A stretch of DNA of 64,000 nucleotides from Larkinella insperata (lineage in GTDB: Bacteria; Bacteroidota; Bacteroidia; Cytophagales; Spirosomataceae): assembly GCF_026248825.1 (NCBI RefSeq), contig NZ_CP110973.1:3927501-3991500 (forward strand), written 5' to 3'. The position numbers and the translations under genes were made by a program. Shown piece after piece: positions 44,257 through 53,799 of this stretch (its first letter is position 1; the number at the start of each line of letters is the position of its first letter). Under the pieces are notes generated by a model. It was not told the origin of the DNA. It saw only the letters and a list, made by a program, of their open reading frames with translations, and did no database searches.

Positions 44257-46686
44257 ATGAAAGTTCTGCTTCTTGTCCTTCTCACGGCGCTCCAGGCTCT
44301 GGCGCAGCGAAACCCCGCCCGAACCCGGCTCTTCGACTCCGACTGGCGTTTTCTGAAAGACAGCACGATCCGCGCGGAAAGTCCCGATTTTAACGACGAG
44401 GGCTGGCGAAAACTTGACCTACCCCACGACTGGAGTATCGAAGATTTACCGAACCCCACGCCGGATCAGGTGATTGGCCCCTTTTCCCGGGCGAGTGTCG
44501 GCGGCACTTCCACGGGGTACACCGTCGGGGGCACGGGCTGGTACCGCAAATCGTTCCGAACCCGTGCGGACGAGAAGGAAAAAGCCGTGTCCATTTATTT
44601 TGACGGGGTGTACATGGAATCTGACGTCTGGATGAACGGGCATCACCTCGGTTCTCAGGTGAACGGCTACACCCCGTTTCACTACGACTTAACCCCGCAC
44701 CTGCTGCCGCCGGGTCAGGAAAACGTGCTGGCCGTTCGGGTGAAAAATAGCGGCAAAAACAGCCGCTGGTACACCGGCTCTGGTATCTACCGGCACGTCT
44801 GGCTGACCGTTACGGACCCGGTCCACGTGGCCCCGCTGGGGATTTCCATCACGACACCGGAAGTCACCGGGCAGTCGGCGCAGGTGGACGTGGTGACTAC
44901 CCTCGAAAATTCGACCGGAAAGCCAATGCCGGTTACGGTACAGGTTGCGCTGCTCGGGCGCAACGGCCACGTGGTCGGCACGCGTCAGCAAACCGTTTCG
45001 CTGGCAGCCAATGCGAAAGGCGATAGCCGACAGCGCATTACGGTGAAGAAGCCGCAACTCTGGTCGCCCGAGACGCCCCGGCTGTATCAGGCCCGGGTCA
45101 GGGTTTTGTCGGCGGGCAAATGGCGGGATGAGGTGACGACGGCTTTCGGCATCCGCTCGATTCAGTTTGATGCCCAGAACGGTTTTCGGCTGAACGGAAA
45201 GCGGTATCTGATGAAAGGCGGCTGCCTGCACCACGACAACGGACCGCTGGGGGCCGTCGCCATCGACCGGGCGGAAGAGCGCAAGGTGGAACTGATGAAA
45301 GCCAACGGTTTCAACGCCGTGCGGACCAGCCACAACCCGCCCTCCACGGCTTTTCTGGATGCCTGCGACCGGCTGGGTTTGCTGGTAATCGACGAAGCTT
45401 TCGACATGTGGCAACGGCCCAAAAAACCGCAGGACTACCACCGGTTCTTCGACGAGTGGTGGCCGCGCGACCTCGAAGCCCTGATCCGGCGCGACCGTAA
45501 CCATCCGTCGGTGATTATCTGGAGCATCGGCAACGAAATCAACGAACGCGCCGACCCGTCGGGACTGGAAATTACGAAAAAACTGGCCGACGAAGCGCAC
45601 CGGCTCGACCCCAGCCGCCCGGTGACGGAAGCCCTGTGTGTGTTCTGGGAACATCCTGGCAAAGTCTGGCCGGATTCCGACCCGGCATTTGCCCTGCTGG
45701 ACATCGGCGGCTACAATTACCAGCGGAAAAACTACGAATCCGATCACCAGCGTTACCCGAATCGCATCATGCTGGGAACAGAAACCTTCCCCGGAGAAGC
45801 GTTTGAAAACTGGCAAATGGTGGAAAAACACCCGTATGTGATTGGCGATTTTGTCTGGACGGCTATGGATTACATGGGAGAAACGGCCATCGGTCATTCG
45901 CTGCTGCAACCGCAGGCCGAAAAGCCCAACCAAACGGCGGTGCTGCCCTGGCCGTGGTTCAACGCCTACTGCGGTGACCTGGATCTGATCGGTTTCAAAA
46001 AGCCGCAGTCGTATTACCGCGATGTGGTCTGGCGCAACCGGGCCATCGAAATGGTCGTTCACAGTCCCATTCCCGACGGCATGAAGGAAACACTGACCAA
46101 CTGGGGCTGGCCCGATGAACAGCCCAGCTGGACCTGGCCGCGTGCGGAAGGCAAACCGCTCCAGGTGCGGGTTTTTTCGCGAAGTCCGCTGGTTCGGCTG
46201 GAACTGAACGGCAACCTCGTCGCGGAACAGACCATCCCGGACACCAGCATCACCGCAACCTTTATGGTCCCGTACCGAACCGGCGTGCTGAAAGCGACGG
46301 CGATGGAAGATGGCAAACCCGTTGGCGTAGTAACGCTGACGACCGTTGGCAAGCCGCACCACCTGCAATTGACCGCCGACCGCCCCGCCATCCGGGCGGA
46401 CCGCAATGATCTGTCGTACGTTGCCGTGGAAGTGGTGGACGAAAACGGAAAAGTCATTCCGAATGCGACCGTTCCCGTGGCGTTTCAGTTGACGGGCGCG
46501 GGAGAACTGGCGGGCGTCGGTAACGGCAATCCGACTGATTTGAGCAGCTTTCAAAAACCCGCAAAAAACACGTTTCGGGGTCGTTGTCTGGCCATTCTCC
46601 GGCCCGGTGCGCAACCCGGAACCATGACCCTGAAAGCCACCGCCCCGGGCCTGGAATCGGGCGAAGTGACGGTTACGGTGCGTTAA
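44257..46686 (+). CDS. GH2 family glycoside hydrolase (beta-galactosidase-like), secreted
   Basis: 809 residues from ATG 44257; the frame is open further upstream, but only this start gives a signal peptide (MKVLLLVLLTALQALAQ). Domains: sugar-binding jelly roll (~25-190), Ig-like (~200-300), TIM barrel (~305-580) with acid/base Glu427 in IWSIGNEINE and nucleophile Glu509 in LGTETF, then C-terminal Ig-like/DUF4982-type domains (~620-809). It would cleave beta-linked galactose or a related sugar outside the cytoplasm. Its TAA overlaps the opposing stop of the TonB-domain gene. An open frame of about 640 codons on the opposite strand is a coding shadow. Confidence 0.92.
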   Translation: MKVLLLVLLTALQALAQRNPARTRLFDSDWRFLKDSTIRAESPDFNDEGWRKLDLPHDWSIEDLPNPTPDQVIGPFSRASVGGTSTGYTVGGTGWYRKSFRTRADEKEKAVSIYFDGVYMESDVWMNGHHLGSQVNGYTPFHYDLTPHLLPPGQENVLAVRVKNSGKNSRWYTGSGIYRHVWLTVTDPVHVAPLGISITTPEVTGQSAQVDVVTTLENSTGKPMPVTVQVALLGRNGHVVGTRQQTVSLAANAKGDSRQRITVKKPQLWSPETPRLYQARVRVLSAGKWRDEVTTAFGIRSIQFDAQNGFRLNGKRYLMKGGCLHHDNGPLGAVAIDRAEERKVELMKANGFNAVRTSHNPPSTAFLDACDRLGLLVIDEAFDMWQRPKKPQDYHRFFDEWWPRDLEALIRRDRNHPSVIIWSIGNEINERADPSGLEITKKLADEAHRLDPSRPVTEALCVFWEHPGKVWPDSDPAFALLDIGGYNYQRKNYESDHQRYPNRIMLGTETFPGEAFENWQMVEKHPYVIGDFVWTAMDYMGETAIGHSLLQPQAEKPNQTAVLPWPWFNAYCGDLDLIGFKKPQSYYRDVVWRNRAIEMVVHSPIPDGMKETLTNWGWPDEQPSWTWPRAEGKPLQVRVFSRSPLVRLELNGNLVAEQTIPDTSITATFMVPYRTGVLKATAMEDGKPVGVVTLTTVGKPHHLQLTADRPAIRADRNDLSYVAVEVVDENGKVIPNATVPVAFQLTGAGELAGVGNGNPTDLSSFQKPAKNTFRGRCLAILRPGAQPGTMTLKATAPGLESGEVTVTVR

Positions 46687-47108
46687 CGACTACCGCTTAA
46701 GCGGAAGTCGACGGGTAAATTAAACCGGCAATTTACCGAATTGCCGTTTTGCTTGGCCGGTGTCCACACGGGCATGCTTTCAATGAGCCGCACGGCTTCG
46801 GCGTCCAGTTGCGGGTCAACGTTTCTCAGTACGCGCGCTTGCTCAATCCGGCCCTGGTCGGTGACGATAAACGTAACGAAGACCTTTCCTTCGCGACCGG
46901 CTTGGCGGGCGGCTTCGGGATAGCGCATGTTTTTGCGCATGTATTCGCCCAACTGGTTCATACCGCCCGGAAACTGGGGTGGTTTCTCCGTCACTGTGAA
47001 GACCATCCGGTTAGAAGATGCGGTATCGGGCCGTGACTGCTGGGCCTGAGCCGACTGCCAGACGATTCCGGTCAGGAGCAAAAGGAGCGGGAATAGGAGC
47101 TTATTCAT
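46683..47108 (-). CDS. Small secreted TonB C-terminal domain protein
   Basis: 141 residues from ATG 47108. The signal peptide (LLLLLTGIVWQSAQAQ) replaces the membrane anchor of a true TonB and there is no proline-rich spacer. The C-terminal ~85 residues are a TonB_C domain (FPGGMNQLGEYMRKNMRYPEAARQ; GKVFVTFIVTDQGRIEQARVLR; DAEAVRLIESMPVWTPAKQNG). It is probably periplasmic rather than an energy transducer. It is convergent with the GH2 gene: both stops share the same TTAA. Confidence 0.88.
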   Translation of the reverse strand: MNKLLFPLLLLLTGIVWQSAQAQQSRPDTASSNRMVFTVTEKPPQFPGGMNQLGEYMRKNMRYPEAARQAGREGKVFVTFIVTDQGRIEQARVLRNVDPQLDAEAVRLIESMPVWTPAKQNGNSVNCRFNLPVDFRLSGSR

Positions 47109-47324
47109 GTGATGATGAGAATGTAGGCTTGGTTGCTGGTAACGAAACTTAGCGGTTTGCCGGGAATTCGGATGCGGTTTTTGAGCAAGTGGCAAACGCA
47201 CCGGTCATTTCTGAGTCAGCGGTTTTTAATAAAGAAGCGATTTCTCACTGTTGAGTCCGCTTTTCCGACGCTTCGGCCCGCCAGTCTTTCGCTTCAACGG
47301 CTTTTCTCGCATCTTTACGGAACA

Positions 47325-48377
47325 ATGGAAAAACTGAACGACAGATGGTTGCGGGTCATTGGGATTCTGGTGGTGGCGCTGGTGGCCAACTTCGTTTTTT
47401 ACCAGCCCGACAACGGTCCCGAAGACATTAGCTGGTTTCACGCCCTGCTCATCAGCCTGGTCGAATGGACAGTTTTGCTGGAAGTCAACCGCCAGGGCAT
47501 TCTGCTCGCCCGGCGGCATTACCCACGACTGAACCAGACCCGGAAACGGATTTTGCTAGAAATGAGCTGGTTTGTCGCGGCAACCGTCATTCAACGGGTG
47601 ACGGTAACTTACCTCTACGACGTAACGCAGTTCTGGGGCTACCCGCTGCCGGGCGGTACGTACTGGGTGACAACGCTGGTTTCGTTCCTATTTACGCTGC
47701 CCATTGCCGCCATTTACGAAGGCCGGCACCTGTACCGGCAATGGTGGGCCACGTATTACGAAGCCGAACAACTCAAGAAAGAAAACCTGCAAAGCCAGCT
47801 CGATTCGCTCAAGGCGCAGATTAACCCACATTTTTTGTTCAACAGCCTGAGCACCTTGTCGTCACTGGTTACGGAAGATGCCCGCCAGGCCGAACGGTTT
47901 ATTGAAGAACTGGCGTCGGTGTACCGGTACGTGCTCCAGACCAACGAGCAGCCGCTGACAACGCTCGACAACGAATTGCAGTTTATCCGGGCCTATTTCA
48001 ACCTGCTGCAAATGCGGTTTGGTCGCAGCGTCGAACTGGACGTCCAAACCGACGAACGGCTGAACGGGTTTCTGATCCCCCCGCTGACGCTGCAACTGCT
48101 GGTCGAGAATGCCGTCAAACACAACGTGGCGCTGCCCAGCCGTCCGTTGCTCATCCGGATTTACACCGACGAAGCCAATAATCTGTTTGTTGTCAATAGC
48201 GTACGGAAGAAACAAAACGTCGTGCCCTCCAACCGCACCGGCCTGGCGAACATTACAACCAAATACCGGCTGTTGAAGCAGCCGGAGGTGGTGGTTCGGC
48301 AAACGTCGGATTGTTTTCAGGTCATGATTCCCCTGATTGAAGCCGCTCAGTATGAATATTCTGCTCATAGAGGATGA
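47325..48377 (+). CDS. LytS/YehU-type sensor histidine kinase
   Basis: 350 residues from ATG 47325; longer upstream in-frame starts reach into the neighbour's promoter and were not used. Four membrane segments in the first ~140 residues are followed by a His_kinase domain with QLDSLKAQINPHFLFNSLSTLSSL (phospho-His in NPHFLFN) and an ATPase domain (PPLTLQLLVENAVKHNV; RTGLANITTKYRLL). Such kinases signal to LytTR regulators. The end overlaps the regulator gene by 26 bases, so the two are translationally coupled. Confidence 0.93.
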   Translation: MEKLNDRWLRVIGILVVALVANFVFYQPDNGPEDISWFHALLISLVEWTVLLEVNRQGILLARRHYPRLNQTRKRILLEMSWFVAATVIQRVTVTYLYDVTQFWGYPLPGGTYWVTTLVSFLFTLPIAAIYEGRHLYRQWWATYYEAEQLKKENLQSQLDSLKAQINPHFLFNSLSTLSSLVTEDARQAERFIEELASVYRYVLQTNEQPLTTLDNELQFIRAYFNLLQMRFGRSVELDVQTDERLNGFLIPPLTLQLLVENAVKHNVALPSRPLLIRIYTDEANNLFVVNSVRKKQNVVPSNRTGLANITTKYRLLKQPEVVVRQTSDCFQVMIPLIEAAQYEYSAHRG

Positions 48378-49161
48378 AGAAGCCACCGCCCGCCGACTCT
48401 GCCGGATGGTGCAGGAAGTAGAACCCACCGCCCGGATTGTGGGCATGACCGTCAGCGTCGACGAGTCGGTCGAATGGCTGCAAACCCACCCGAAACCGGA
48501 CCTGATTCTGATGGACATCGAACTGGCCGACGGGCAGAGTTTCGAAATTTTTAACCGGGTAACGGTGACGAGTCCGGTTGTCTTTACCACCGCCTACGAC
48601 GAATACGCCATCAAAGCCTTCCGGGTCAACAGCATCGACTACCTGCTCAAACCCGTCAAGGAAGACGATCTGCGGAACGCGCTGATGAAGTTGCAACGCC
48701 TGAAAGAATCGCTGCTCGAACAACCCGACAGCCTGACGACTTCCCTGACGAATCTGCTGCGGCAGATGGCGGGAACGGCTTCGCCCGAACCCACCCGGCA
48801 GCCGGTACATACCGGCCCACCGTACCGCGACCGGTTTCTGGTCAAACAGGGGCAGCGGCTTTTTTCGGTGGACGTGGCCGAGCTGGCTTACGTATTCACC
48901 CGCAACAAGCTGACGTTTTTGAAAACCCGCGACGGCCACGAATGGATGATCGACTACTCGATGGATGAAGTTTCGACGATGCTCGATCCCCAGCGTTTTT
49001 TCCGGCTCAACCGCCAGATCATCGCCGAACTGCGGGCCATCGACAAAGTGAATCTGTATTTCAACGGGAAGCTGAAAATCAGTATGCGCCCGGTTTTCGA
49101 CGAGGAAGTGATTGTCAGCCGCGAAAAAGCCGGGGAGTTCAAGGTTTGGTTGGGGGAGTGA
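48352..49161 (+). CDS. LytTR family response regulator
   Basis: 269 residues from ATG 48352, inside the kinase gene's end. The receiver domain has acidic residues in LIEDEE, phospho-Asp55 in LMDIEL and Lys in LLKPVKEDDL. The C-terminal LytTR DNA-binding domain (~165-269) includes YVFTRNKLTFLKTRDG and RFFRLNRQIIAEL. LytTR proteins usually bind direct repeats upstream of secretion or surface genes. The S41 peptidase genes begin 107 bases downstream, so they are likely targets or operon partners (inference). Confidence 0.93.
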   Translation: MNILLIEDEEATARRLCRMVQEVEPTARIVGMTVSVDESVEWLQTHPKPDLILMDIELADGQSFEIFNRVTVTSPVVFTTAYDEYAIKAFRVNSIDYLLKPVKEDDLRNALMKLQRLKESLLEQPDSLTTSLTNLLRQMAGTASPEPTRQPVHTGPPYRDRFLVKQGQRLFSVDVAELAYVFTRNKLTFLKTRDGHEWMIDYSMDEVSTMLDPQRFFRLNRQIIAELRAIDKVNLYFNGKLKISMRPVFDEEVIVSREKAGEFKVWLGE

Positions 49162-49267
49162 AATCCGACGTTTCGGAAGCAAAAGCCGTCAATTCGGTAG
49201 GCGTTTTGTTTGGACAGCGGCTTTTTTCGGGGAGTTTTGCCGCATCGAACGACTAACAACAAATGCC

Positions 49268-50716
49268 ATGAAAATCCAAATTCTGTTTCTCGCGCTGCTC
49301 ATCCTCAGTGGTTTCCGGGTAAAAGCCCAGACGCTGAACCCGGAGCAGTTGCAGGCCGATTTCGTCCGCTTTCAAACGGCGCTGAACGAAGTCCACCCCG
49401 AACCGTACCGCTACACGCCAAAACCGGTTTTCGATTCGCTTTTTGCCGCCACCCAAGCGCAGTTGGACCGCCCGATGACGCAGCAGGAATTTTACGTCAC
49501 GATGGTGCCGCTGCTGGTGGCCTTGAAAGACGGACATATCAAATGGATTCCCGCCGGGCAGGACGAACATTATCCCTTTTCGACCAGCAAGCTGTTTCCC
49601 CTGAACCTGTATTGGGTCGAAAACCGGGCCTGGGTTGTGGGCAGCTACGGTTCCGAAAGCATTCCCAACGGGGCGGAAGTGCTCCAGATCAACGGAAAGC
49701 CGGTTCGCGATGTGATTCAGGACCTGCTCCCGAAAATGACGTTTGCCGACGGCAATACCGTAAACGGCAAGTACGAAGACCTGAACGACTTTTTTTCGGG
49801 CTATTATGCCACGTTTATAGCAGCACCGGATGCGCACGAAGTTCAATACCGCTGGGCGAAGGAGGAAAAAACGGTTACCCTTCCGTCGGTCACGCTGGAC
49901 CAGATCAGGCGTTACCAGGAAAAGCACAAATCCGCACCGCAAAAACCGTTTCGCCTGACGTTTACGGAAGACCGTAACGCGGCCGTCATGACCATTGAAC
50001 GGTTTTGGGACGATAAAAAAGAGCAGGATTACGCCAGATTCCTGAGAGAATCGTTTCGGGAGCTGCGTGAAAAACGGGTTGAAAACCTGGTGCTGGATTT
50101 GCGCAACAACGAAGGGGGCGAAGAAAAGTACGGCGTGCTGCTCTACCAGTATCTGGCCCTAAAACCGTTTCGATATTACGACTACATCCGCGTTCGGCAG
50201 AAGAAGGCCTATTCGTTTCCGGCCTGGTCGCCCAAACTTTACCAGAGGTTCAAGTGGCTCGTTGTCAGGAAGCGGGGCAACGGGTATGTATTTACCAAAC
50301 AAGCCGGTTTGAAGCGCCAAAAGTCAAAACGGGAGGCTTTCCGCGGAAAGCTGGCGGTGCTGGTCAACGGGGCAAGCTTCTCGGTCACTACGGAATTAGC
50401 CGCCCGGGTACACGCCGATCAGCGGGCGATTTTTATCGGGCAGGAAACCGGTGGAGGCTACGGGGGGGACAACAGCGGCATTTTTGCCATCACGCAGTTG
50501 CCCCATTCCAAAATCGATCTCGGCATCGGGATGTTTGGGTTTCACATGGCCAACCTGCCCACCACAATTAAACCCGGTCAGGGCATTATTCCGGATCATA
50601 TCGTCGTGCCCACCGTTGACGATATGCTGACGGGCAACGACCCGGTCCTGAAGAAGGCGCTCCAACTCATTCAACCCCGTGCGGGAGCCGCAGGAAGTAG
50701 CATTACAACCCGATAA
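49268..50716 (+). CDS. Secreted S41 family (C-terminal processing-like) peptidase
   Basis: 482 residues from ATG 49268, giving a signal peptide (ILFLALLILSGFRVKAQ). A longer upstream in-frame start would overlap the regulator. An N-terminal helical region is followed by a PDZ-like part (GAEVLQINGKPVRDVIQDLLP) and the S41 catalytic part: VENLVLDLRNNEGG, then candidate nucleophile Ser in NGASFSVTTELAA, with ETGGGYGG after it. The Ser position is as in tricorn-core/CtpA enzymes, but the usual Ser-Lys dyad Lys is not obvious to me. It is first of three genes on the same strand with short gaps. Confidence 0.85.
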   Translation: MKIQILFLALLILSGFRVKAQTLNPEQLQADFVRFQTALNEVHPEPYRYTPKPVFDSLFAATQAQLDRPMTQQEFYVTMVPLLVALKDGHIKWIPAGQDEHYPFSTSKLFPLNLYWVENRAWVVGSYGSESIPNGAEVLQINGKPVRDVIQDLLPKMTFADGNTVNGKYEDLNDFFSGYYATFIAAPDAHEVQYRWAKEEKTVTLPSVTLDQIRRYQEKHKSAPQKPFRLTFTEDRNAAVMTIERFWDDKKEQDYARFLRESFRELREKRVENLVLDLRNNEGGEEKYGVLLYQYLALKPFRYYDYIRVRQKKAYSFPAWSPKLYQRFKWLVVRKRGNGYVFTKQAGLKRQKSKREAFRGKLAVLVNGASFSVTTELAARVHADQRAIFIGQETGGGYGGDNSGIFAITQLPHSKIDLGIGMFGFHMANLPTTIKPGQGIIPDHIVVPTVDDMLTGNDPVLKKALQLIQPRAGAAGSSITTR

Positions 50717-50734
50717 ACAACAAATAGAACCACC

Positions 50735-51550
50735 ATGAAAAGAATGATTTCGACGGCTCTGCTGTCGGCGGGGAGCCTTTTTGCCCTGGCGCAAACTCCC
50801 CGAACTGTTTCCGAACTGCACGTTGGCTACGTACGCGAGACGTTTCACCTGCGGGATTTGCAGGCGTCGCCGATACACTACGTCGCCAACCTGAACGGCG
50901 GCCGGTTGGCCTACACCCGGCAAACCACGAAGCATCAATGGCGGGTAGAAGCGCAGGCCAGCCGGGCCGATCTGGTGGCACCGAGCCTGGGGATTCGCGG
51001 GATTAAATTCTCGCCCGAACAGGAGCAACCGCTGTGGCTCGTGCCCACCCTGTACCGGGGCAGCCTTGGGCTGGAATATCGTCGGGTGGTTCGGCAGACC
51101 GCCCGCCGAACCACCCGGCTGGGCGTGGGATTGCACGATTCGTTCGGGTACGCCGACGGCTTGGCGCTCAACACCTGGGCGGTGAATACGGCTTCGCTCC
51201 ACGTGCTATACCAGACCCGGATTGTGGTTGGAAAGAAGGGCGCGGTTGCCATTGATGCATCGATACCGGTGCTGGCGGCCGTAAGCCGGATGCCCTACGG
51301 CAATGTCGTTTCCCAACCGAACCGGTCGGAGGTGGCTGCTTTTTTCGATGGAACGCGGCTGGCGACGGTCAACCGGTTTGTGAATCCGCAGGTGGGGGTT
51401 GGTTACCGTTTTGATGCCAGTTCACGGCTGGCCTTCCGGGCCGATTACCGCTACGGCTGGATGCGCTACACCGAGCCCCGCGTGATTCGGACGGCGGCCC
51501 ACACGGCTTCGCTGTCAGCGGTTTATAAATTTCAACGCCAGATTCGGTAA
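50735..51550 (+). CDS. Outer-membrane-like beta-barrel protein of unknown function
   Basis: 271 residues with a signal peptide (SALLSAGSLFALA). The rest has alternating hydrophobic residues, many aromatic ends and an F/R-terminated last strand (ASLSAVYKFQRQIR), as in outer-membrane barrels. About 10-12 strands are suggested by eye. I do not recognise a named family. It lies between two S41 peptidases (18 bases before, 19 after), so it may be processed by, or work with, them. Confidence 0.7.
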   Translation: MKRMISTALLSAGSLFALAQTPRTVSELHVGYVRETFHLRDLQASPIHYVANLNGGRLAYTRQTTKHQWRVEAQASRADLVAPSLGIRGIKFSPEQEQPLWLVPTLYRGSLGLEYRRVVRQTARRTTRLGVGLHDSFGYADGLALNTWAVNTASLHVLYQTRIVVGKKGAVAIDASIPVLAAVSRMPYGNVVSQPNRSEVAAFFDGTRLATVNRFVNPQVGVGYRFDASSRLAFRADYRYGWMRYTEPRVIRTAAHTASLSAVYKFQRQIR

Positions 51551-51569
51551 ACAACAAATTAAGCAAATC

Positions 51570-52601
51570 ATGAAAAAGTATCCTCTAAAATCCGCCCTGT
51601 TGCTTCTGCTGACGCTGGTGACGATTTCCTGCAACGACCTGGCCGTGGGTCCCGAACCGGCCAACACGCCCGAATCCAATTTTGAAGTGCTCTGGCAGGA
51701 GTTCGACCGGATGTACGGTTTGTTCGACGTTCAGAACCTCGATTGGAACGCCATGAAGCAGAAATACCAGGCGCAGATCAAACCGGGCATGTCGGACAAC
51801 CAGCTTTTTGACGTACTTTCCGGGCTGCTGGGCGAGCTAAACAACGGCCACCTCTGGTTGCTGAAACCGGGACCAAATTACCGCCGGTACGACAGCGGCC
51901 CGGTGTATCCGCTGGACGAATTCAGCGTTGAGGTGGTGAAAAAGTACGTGCGGGATGCGAAACAAGTAAGCGGCCCAAACGGTTTAAGCGTTCTTTATGG
52001 AAAACTGGCCGGGAACGTCGGCTACGTTCTAATCACGGATTTTGGTCTGGAGCCGAATTTTTACGAGCGGGCAATGGATGATGTGCTGGCGGCCCTGGCC
52101 GATACGAAGGGCATGGTCGTGGATGTCCGAAATGTGCCCGGTGGGCTGGACCGGTCGAGCCAGCACGTGGCCGGACGGTTTGCTTCGGAGCGAAAGCTGT
52201 TCATGACCACCCGGTTTCGCAACGGTCCGAAGCACACGGATTTCACGGCCCCGGTGGAGTGGTACGTCGAGCCTGCCGGCAAAAGCCAATACACAAAACC
52301 CGTGGTGTTGCTGACGAACCGCATCACGGCCAGCGCGGGCGAAACGTTTACTTTGGCCATGAACCAAATCGCCACGGTGACGCACCTGGGCGATAAAACC
52401 TACGGTGTTTTCTCGGATAATCCGAAGCGCGAACTGCCCAACGGCTGGATTTACAGCGTAACGCCGGGCGATTTCCGGGCTGCCGATGGCAGGAACTACG
52501 AAGGCATCGGAATCGAACCCGAAATCCGGGTAGTTAATACGAAAGATGAAATTGCGGCCGGAAAAGATAAGGTTCTGGAAGTCGCTTTGGGAAGGTTTTG
52601 A
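51570..52601 (+). CDS. S41 family peptidase, lipoprotein
   Basis: 343 residues. The N-terminal hydrophobic stretch ends TISC21, a probable lipobox, so it is likely anchored to a membrane. The S41 N-terminal helical domain (FEVLWQEFDRMYGLFD; LFDVLSGLLGELNNGHLWL) is followed by the catalytic part: VVDVRNVPGG and the Ser in NRITASAGETFTLAMNQI. There is no PDZ domain. It is last of the peptidase-barrel-peptidase group and is followed by a strong hairpin. Confidence 0.88.
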   Translation: MKKYPLKSALLLLLTLVTISCNDLAVGPEPANTPESNFEVLWQEFDRMYGLFDVQNLDWNAMKQKYQAQIKPGMSDNQLFDVLSGLLGELNNGHLWLLKPGPNYRRYDSGPVYPLDEFSVEVVKKYVRDAKQVSGPNGLSVLYGKLAGNVGYVLITDFGLEPNFYERAMDDVLAALADTKGMVVDVRNVPGGLDRSSQHVAGRFASERKLFMTTRFRNGPKHTDFTAPVEWYVEPAGKSQYTKPVVLLTNRITASAGETFTLAMNQIATVTHLGDKTYGVFSDNPKRELPNGWIYSVTPGDFRAADGRNYEGIGIEPEIRVVNTKDEIAAGKDKVLEVALGRF

Positions 52602-52606
52602 GAAAG

Positions 52607-52653
52607 GTTTCCCGGAGCGAAGATTCAGCTTTGCTCCGGGAAACAGCTTTTCT
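52607..52653. terminator. Bidirectional hairpin terminator
   Basis: Arms 52607-52622 and 52629-52644 give a 16-bp stem (one G-T pair) with a 6-nt loop, followed by AGCTTTTCTT. It separates the convergent S41 peptidase and cydB genes. Confidence 0.82.
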
Positions 52654-52674
52654 TACTGCGCAAAAGAACGCTTT

Positions 52675-53709
52675 TCAATAACTGTGCTCCTCCAGCTTCA
52701 CTTTTCCGCGAAACGTCCAGAAAACAAACACTGTGTAAGTAAGCACCAGTGGCATGCCGATGGCCGCAAAGAGCAGCATCGTCCGCAGTGAACCGTCCGT
52801 CGAAGCGGCTTCGTAAATGCTGATGTGGCCGCGTGCGTCGGTTTTGGAAAGCACCAGATTGGGGTACAGACCCGAGGCAAACAGAATCAGCAGCAACGCT
52901 GTTGTGATGGCCGACGAGATAAAACCGCGCAAATACCGCCGTTGCTCAATCATCCGGCGCATGTTCAGCACAATCAGCACCGCCGACAGGGGCAGGGCGA
53001 AAAAAAGCGGGTATTTGTGGAAAATAGCTTCCATGTGCGGCACGTAAATCAGCGTTGCCATCGAAGCCGTAATGAAGCAGAGGATGAAAAATTTGCTGGT
53101 CTGGTTGATCAAAACCGTCATGCGGGCGTACAGCCGGTCTTCGGTTTTCATGGCCAGGTACATCGCTCCGTGCAGCATAAACAGCGATAAAACCGTCACC
53201 GAAATCAGCAGGGCATAAGGATTGAAAAAATCCCGCAGCCGCCCGACAAACTGGTGATCTTTGTCCAGTGGAAGCCCCTGGATCAGATTGCCCAGAATCA
53301 GGCCGAACAGCAGGGCGATGGACGCGCTGGACAGGCAGTAGCAGACATCCCAGAGCGTGCGCCACCACTTCATTTCTTCCTTGCTCCGAAATTCAATCGA
53401 GATGGCCCGGAAAATAATCGCGACCAGCAACACGATAAACGGCAGGTAAAATACCGACAGCAACGTGCCGTATACCAGCGGGAAAGCCGCAAACAGCGCT
53501 CCGGCTCCAATGACCAGCCAGACTTCGTTGCCGTCCCAAACCGGACCGATGGCGTTCAGGGCAATCCGGCGGCTTTGTTCTTTGCGGAAAAAGAGGTGCA
53601 ATGCGCCCGCGCCCAGGTCAAAACCGTCGAGAATACCGTATCCGCTGATCAGGGCGCCAATCAGTAAAAACCACCAGGTGGGAAGATCAAGACCGAGAAT
53701 GGTGTCCAT
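52675..53709 (-). CDS. cydB: Cytochrome bd ubiquinol oxidase subunit II
   Basis: 344 residues from ATG 53709 (MDTILGLDLPTWWFLL, matching the family's LPTWWFLL start); an ATG 17 codons earlier would add a non-typical leader. About eight to nine membrane helices are visible. Characteristic segments: GYGILDGFDLGAGALH, WDGNEVWLVIGAGALFAAFP and AISIEFR. It pairs with CydA in the quinol oxidase that reduces oxygen at low concentration. The gap to cydA is 90 bases and carries an inverted repeat. Confidence 0.95.
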   Translation of the reverse strand: MDTILGLDLPTWWFLLIGALISGYGILDGFDLGAGALHLFFRKEQSRRIALNAIGPVWDGNEVWLVIGAGALFAAFPLVYGTLLSVFYLPFIVLLVAIIFRAISIEFRSKEEMKWWRTLWDVCYCLSSASIALLFGLILGNLIQGLPLDKDHQFVGRLRDFFNPYALLISVTVLSLFMLHGAMYLAMKTEDRLYARMTVLINQTSKFFILCFITASMATLIYVPHMEAIFHKYPLFFALPLSAVLIVLNMRRMIEQRRYLRGFISSAITTALLLILFASGLYPNLVLSKTDARGHISIYEAASTDGSLRTMLLFAAIGMPLVLTYTVFVFWTFRGKVKLEEHSY

Positions 53710-53723
53710 AAGTTTCAATGAGC

Positions 53724-53795
53724 GAATGAAGGATTGAGTGGATAGCCCTGCCAGATGCATGCTCCCTGCGGAGCTATTCGCTCAATCGCTCATTC
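53724..53795. repeat. Imperfect inverted repeat between cydA and cydB
   Basis: GAATGAAGGATTGAG (53724-53738) and CTCAATCGCTCATTC (53781-53795) match as reverse complements at 13 of 15 positions. In the cydAB transcript it would form a stem-loop just before cydB, possibly affecting stability or the ratio of the two subunits. Confidence 0.5.
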
Positions 53796-53799
53796 ACAA

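Noticed and set aside
44689..46614. Open frame of about 640 codons opposite the GH2 gene
   Set aside because: The sense strand encodes a complete GH2 enzyme with both catalytic Glu residues; the antisense frame is a by-product of GC-rich codon use. Similar shadows oppose the LytTR and DUF1080-like genes.
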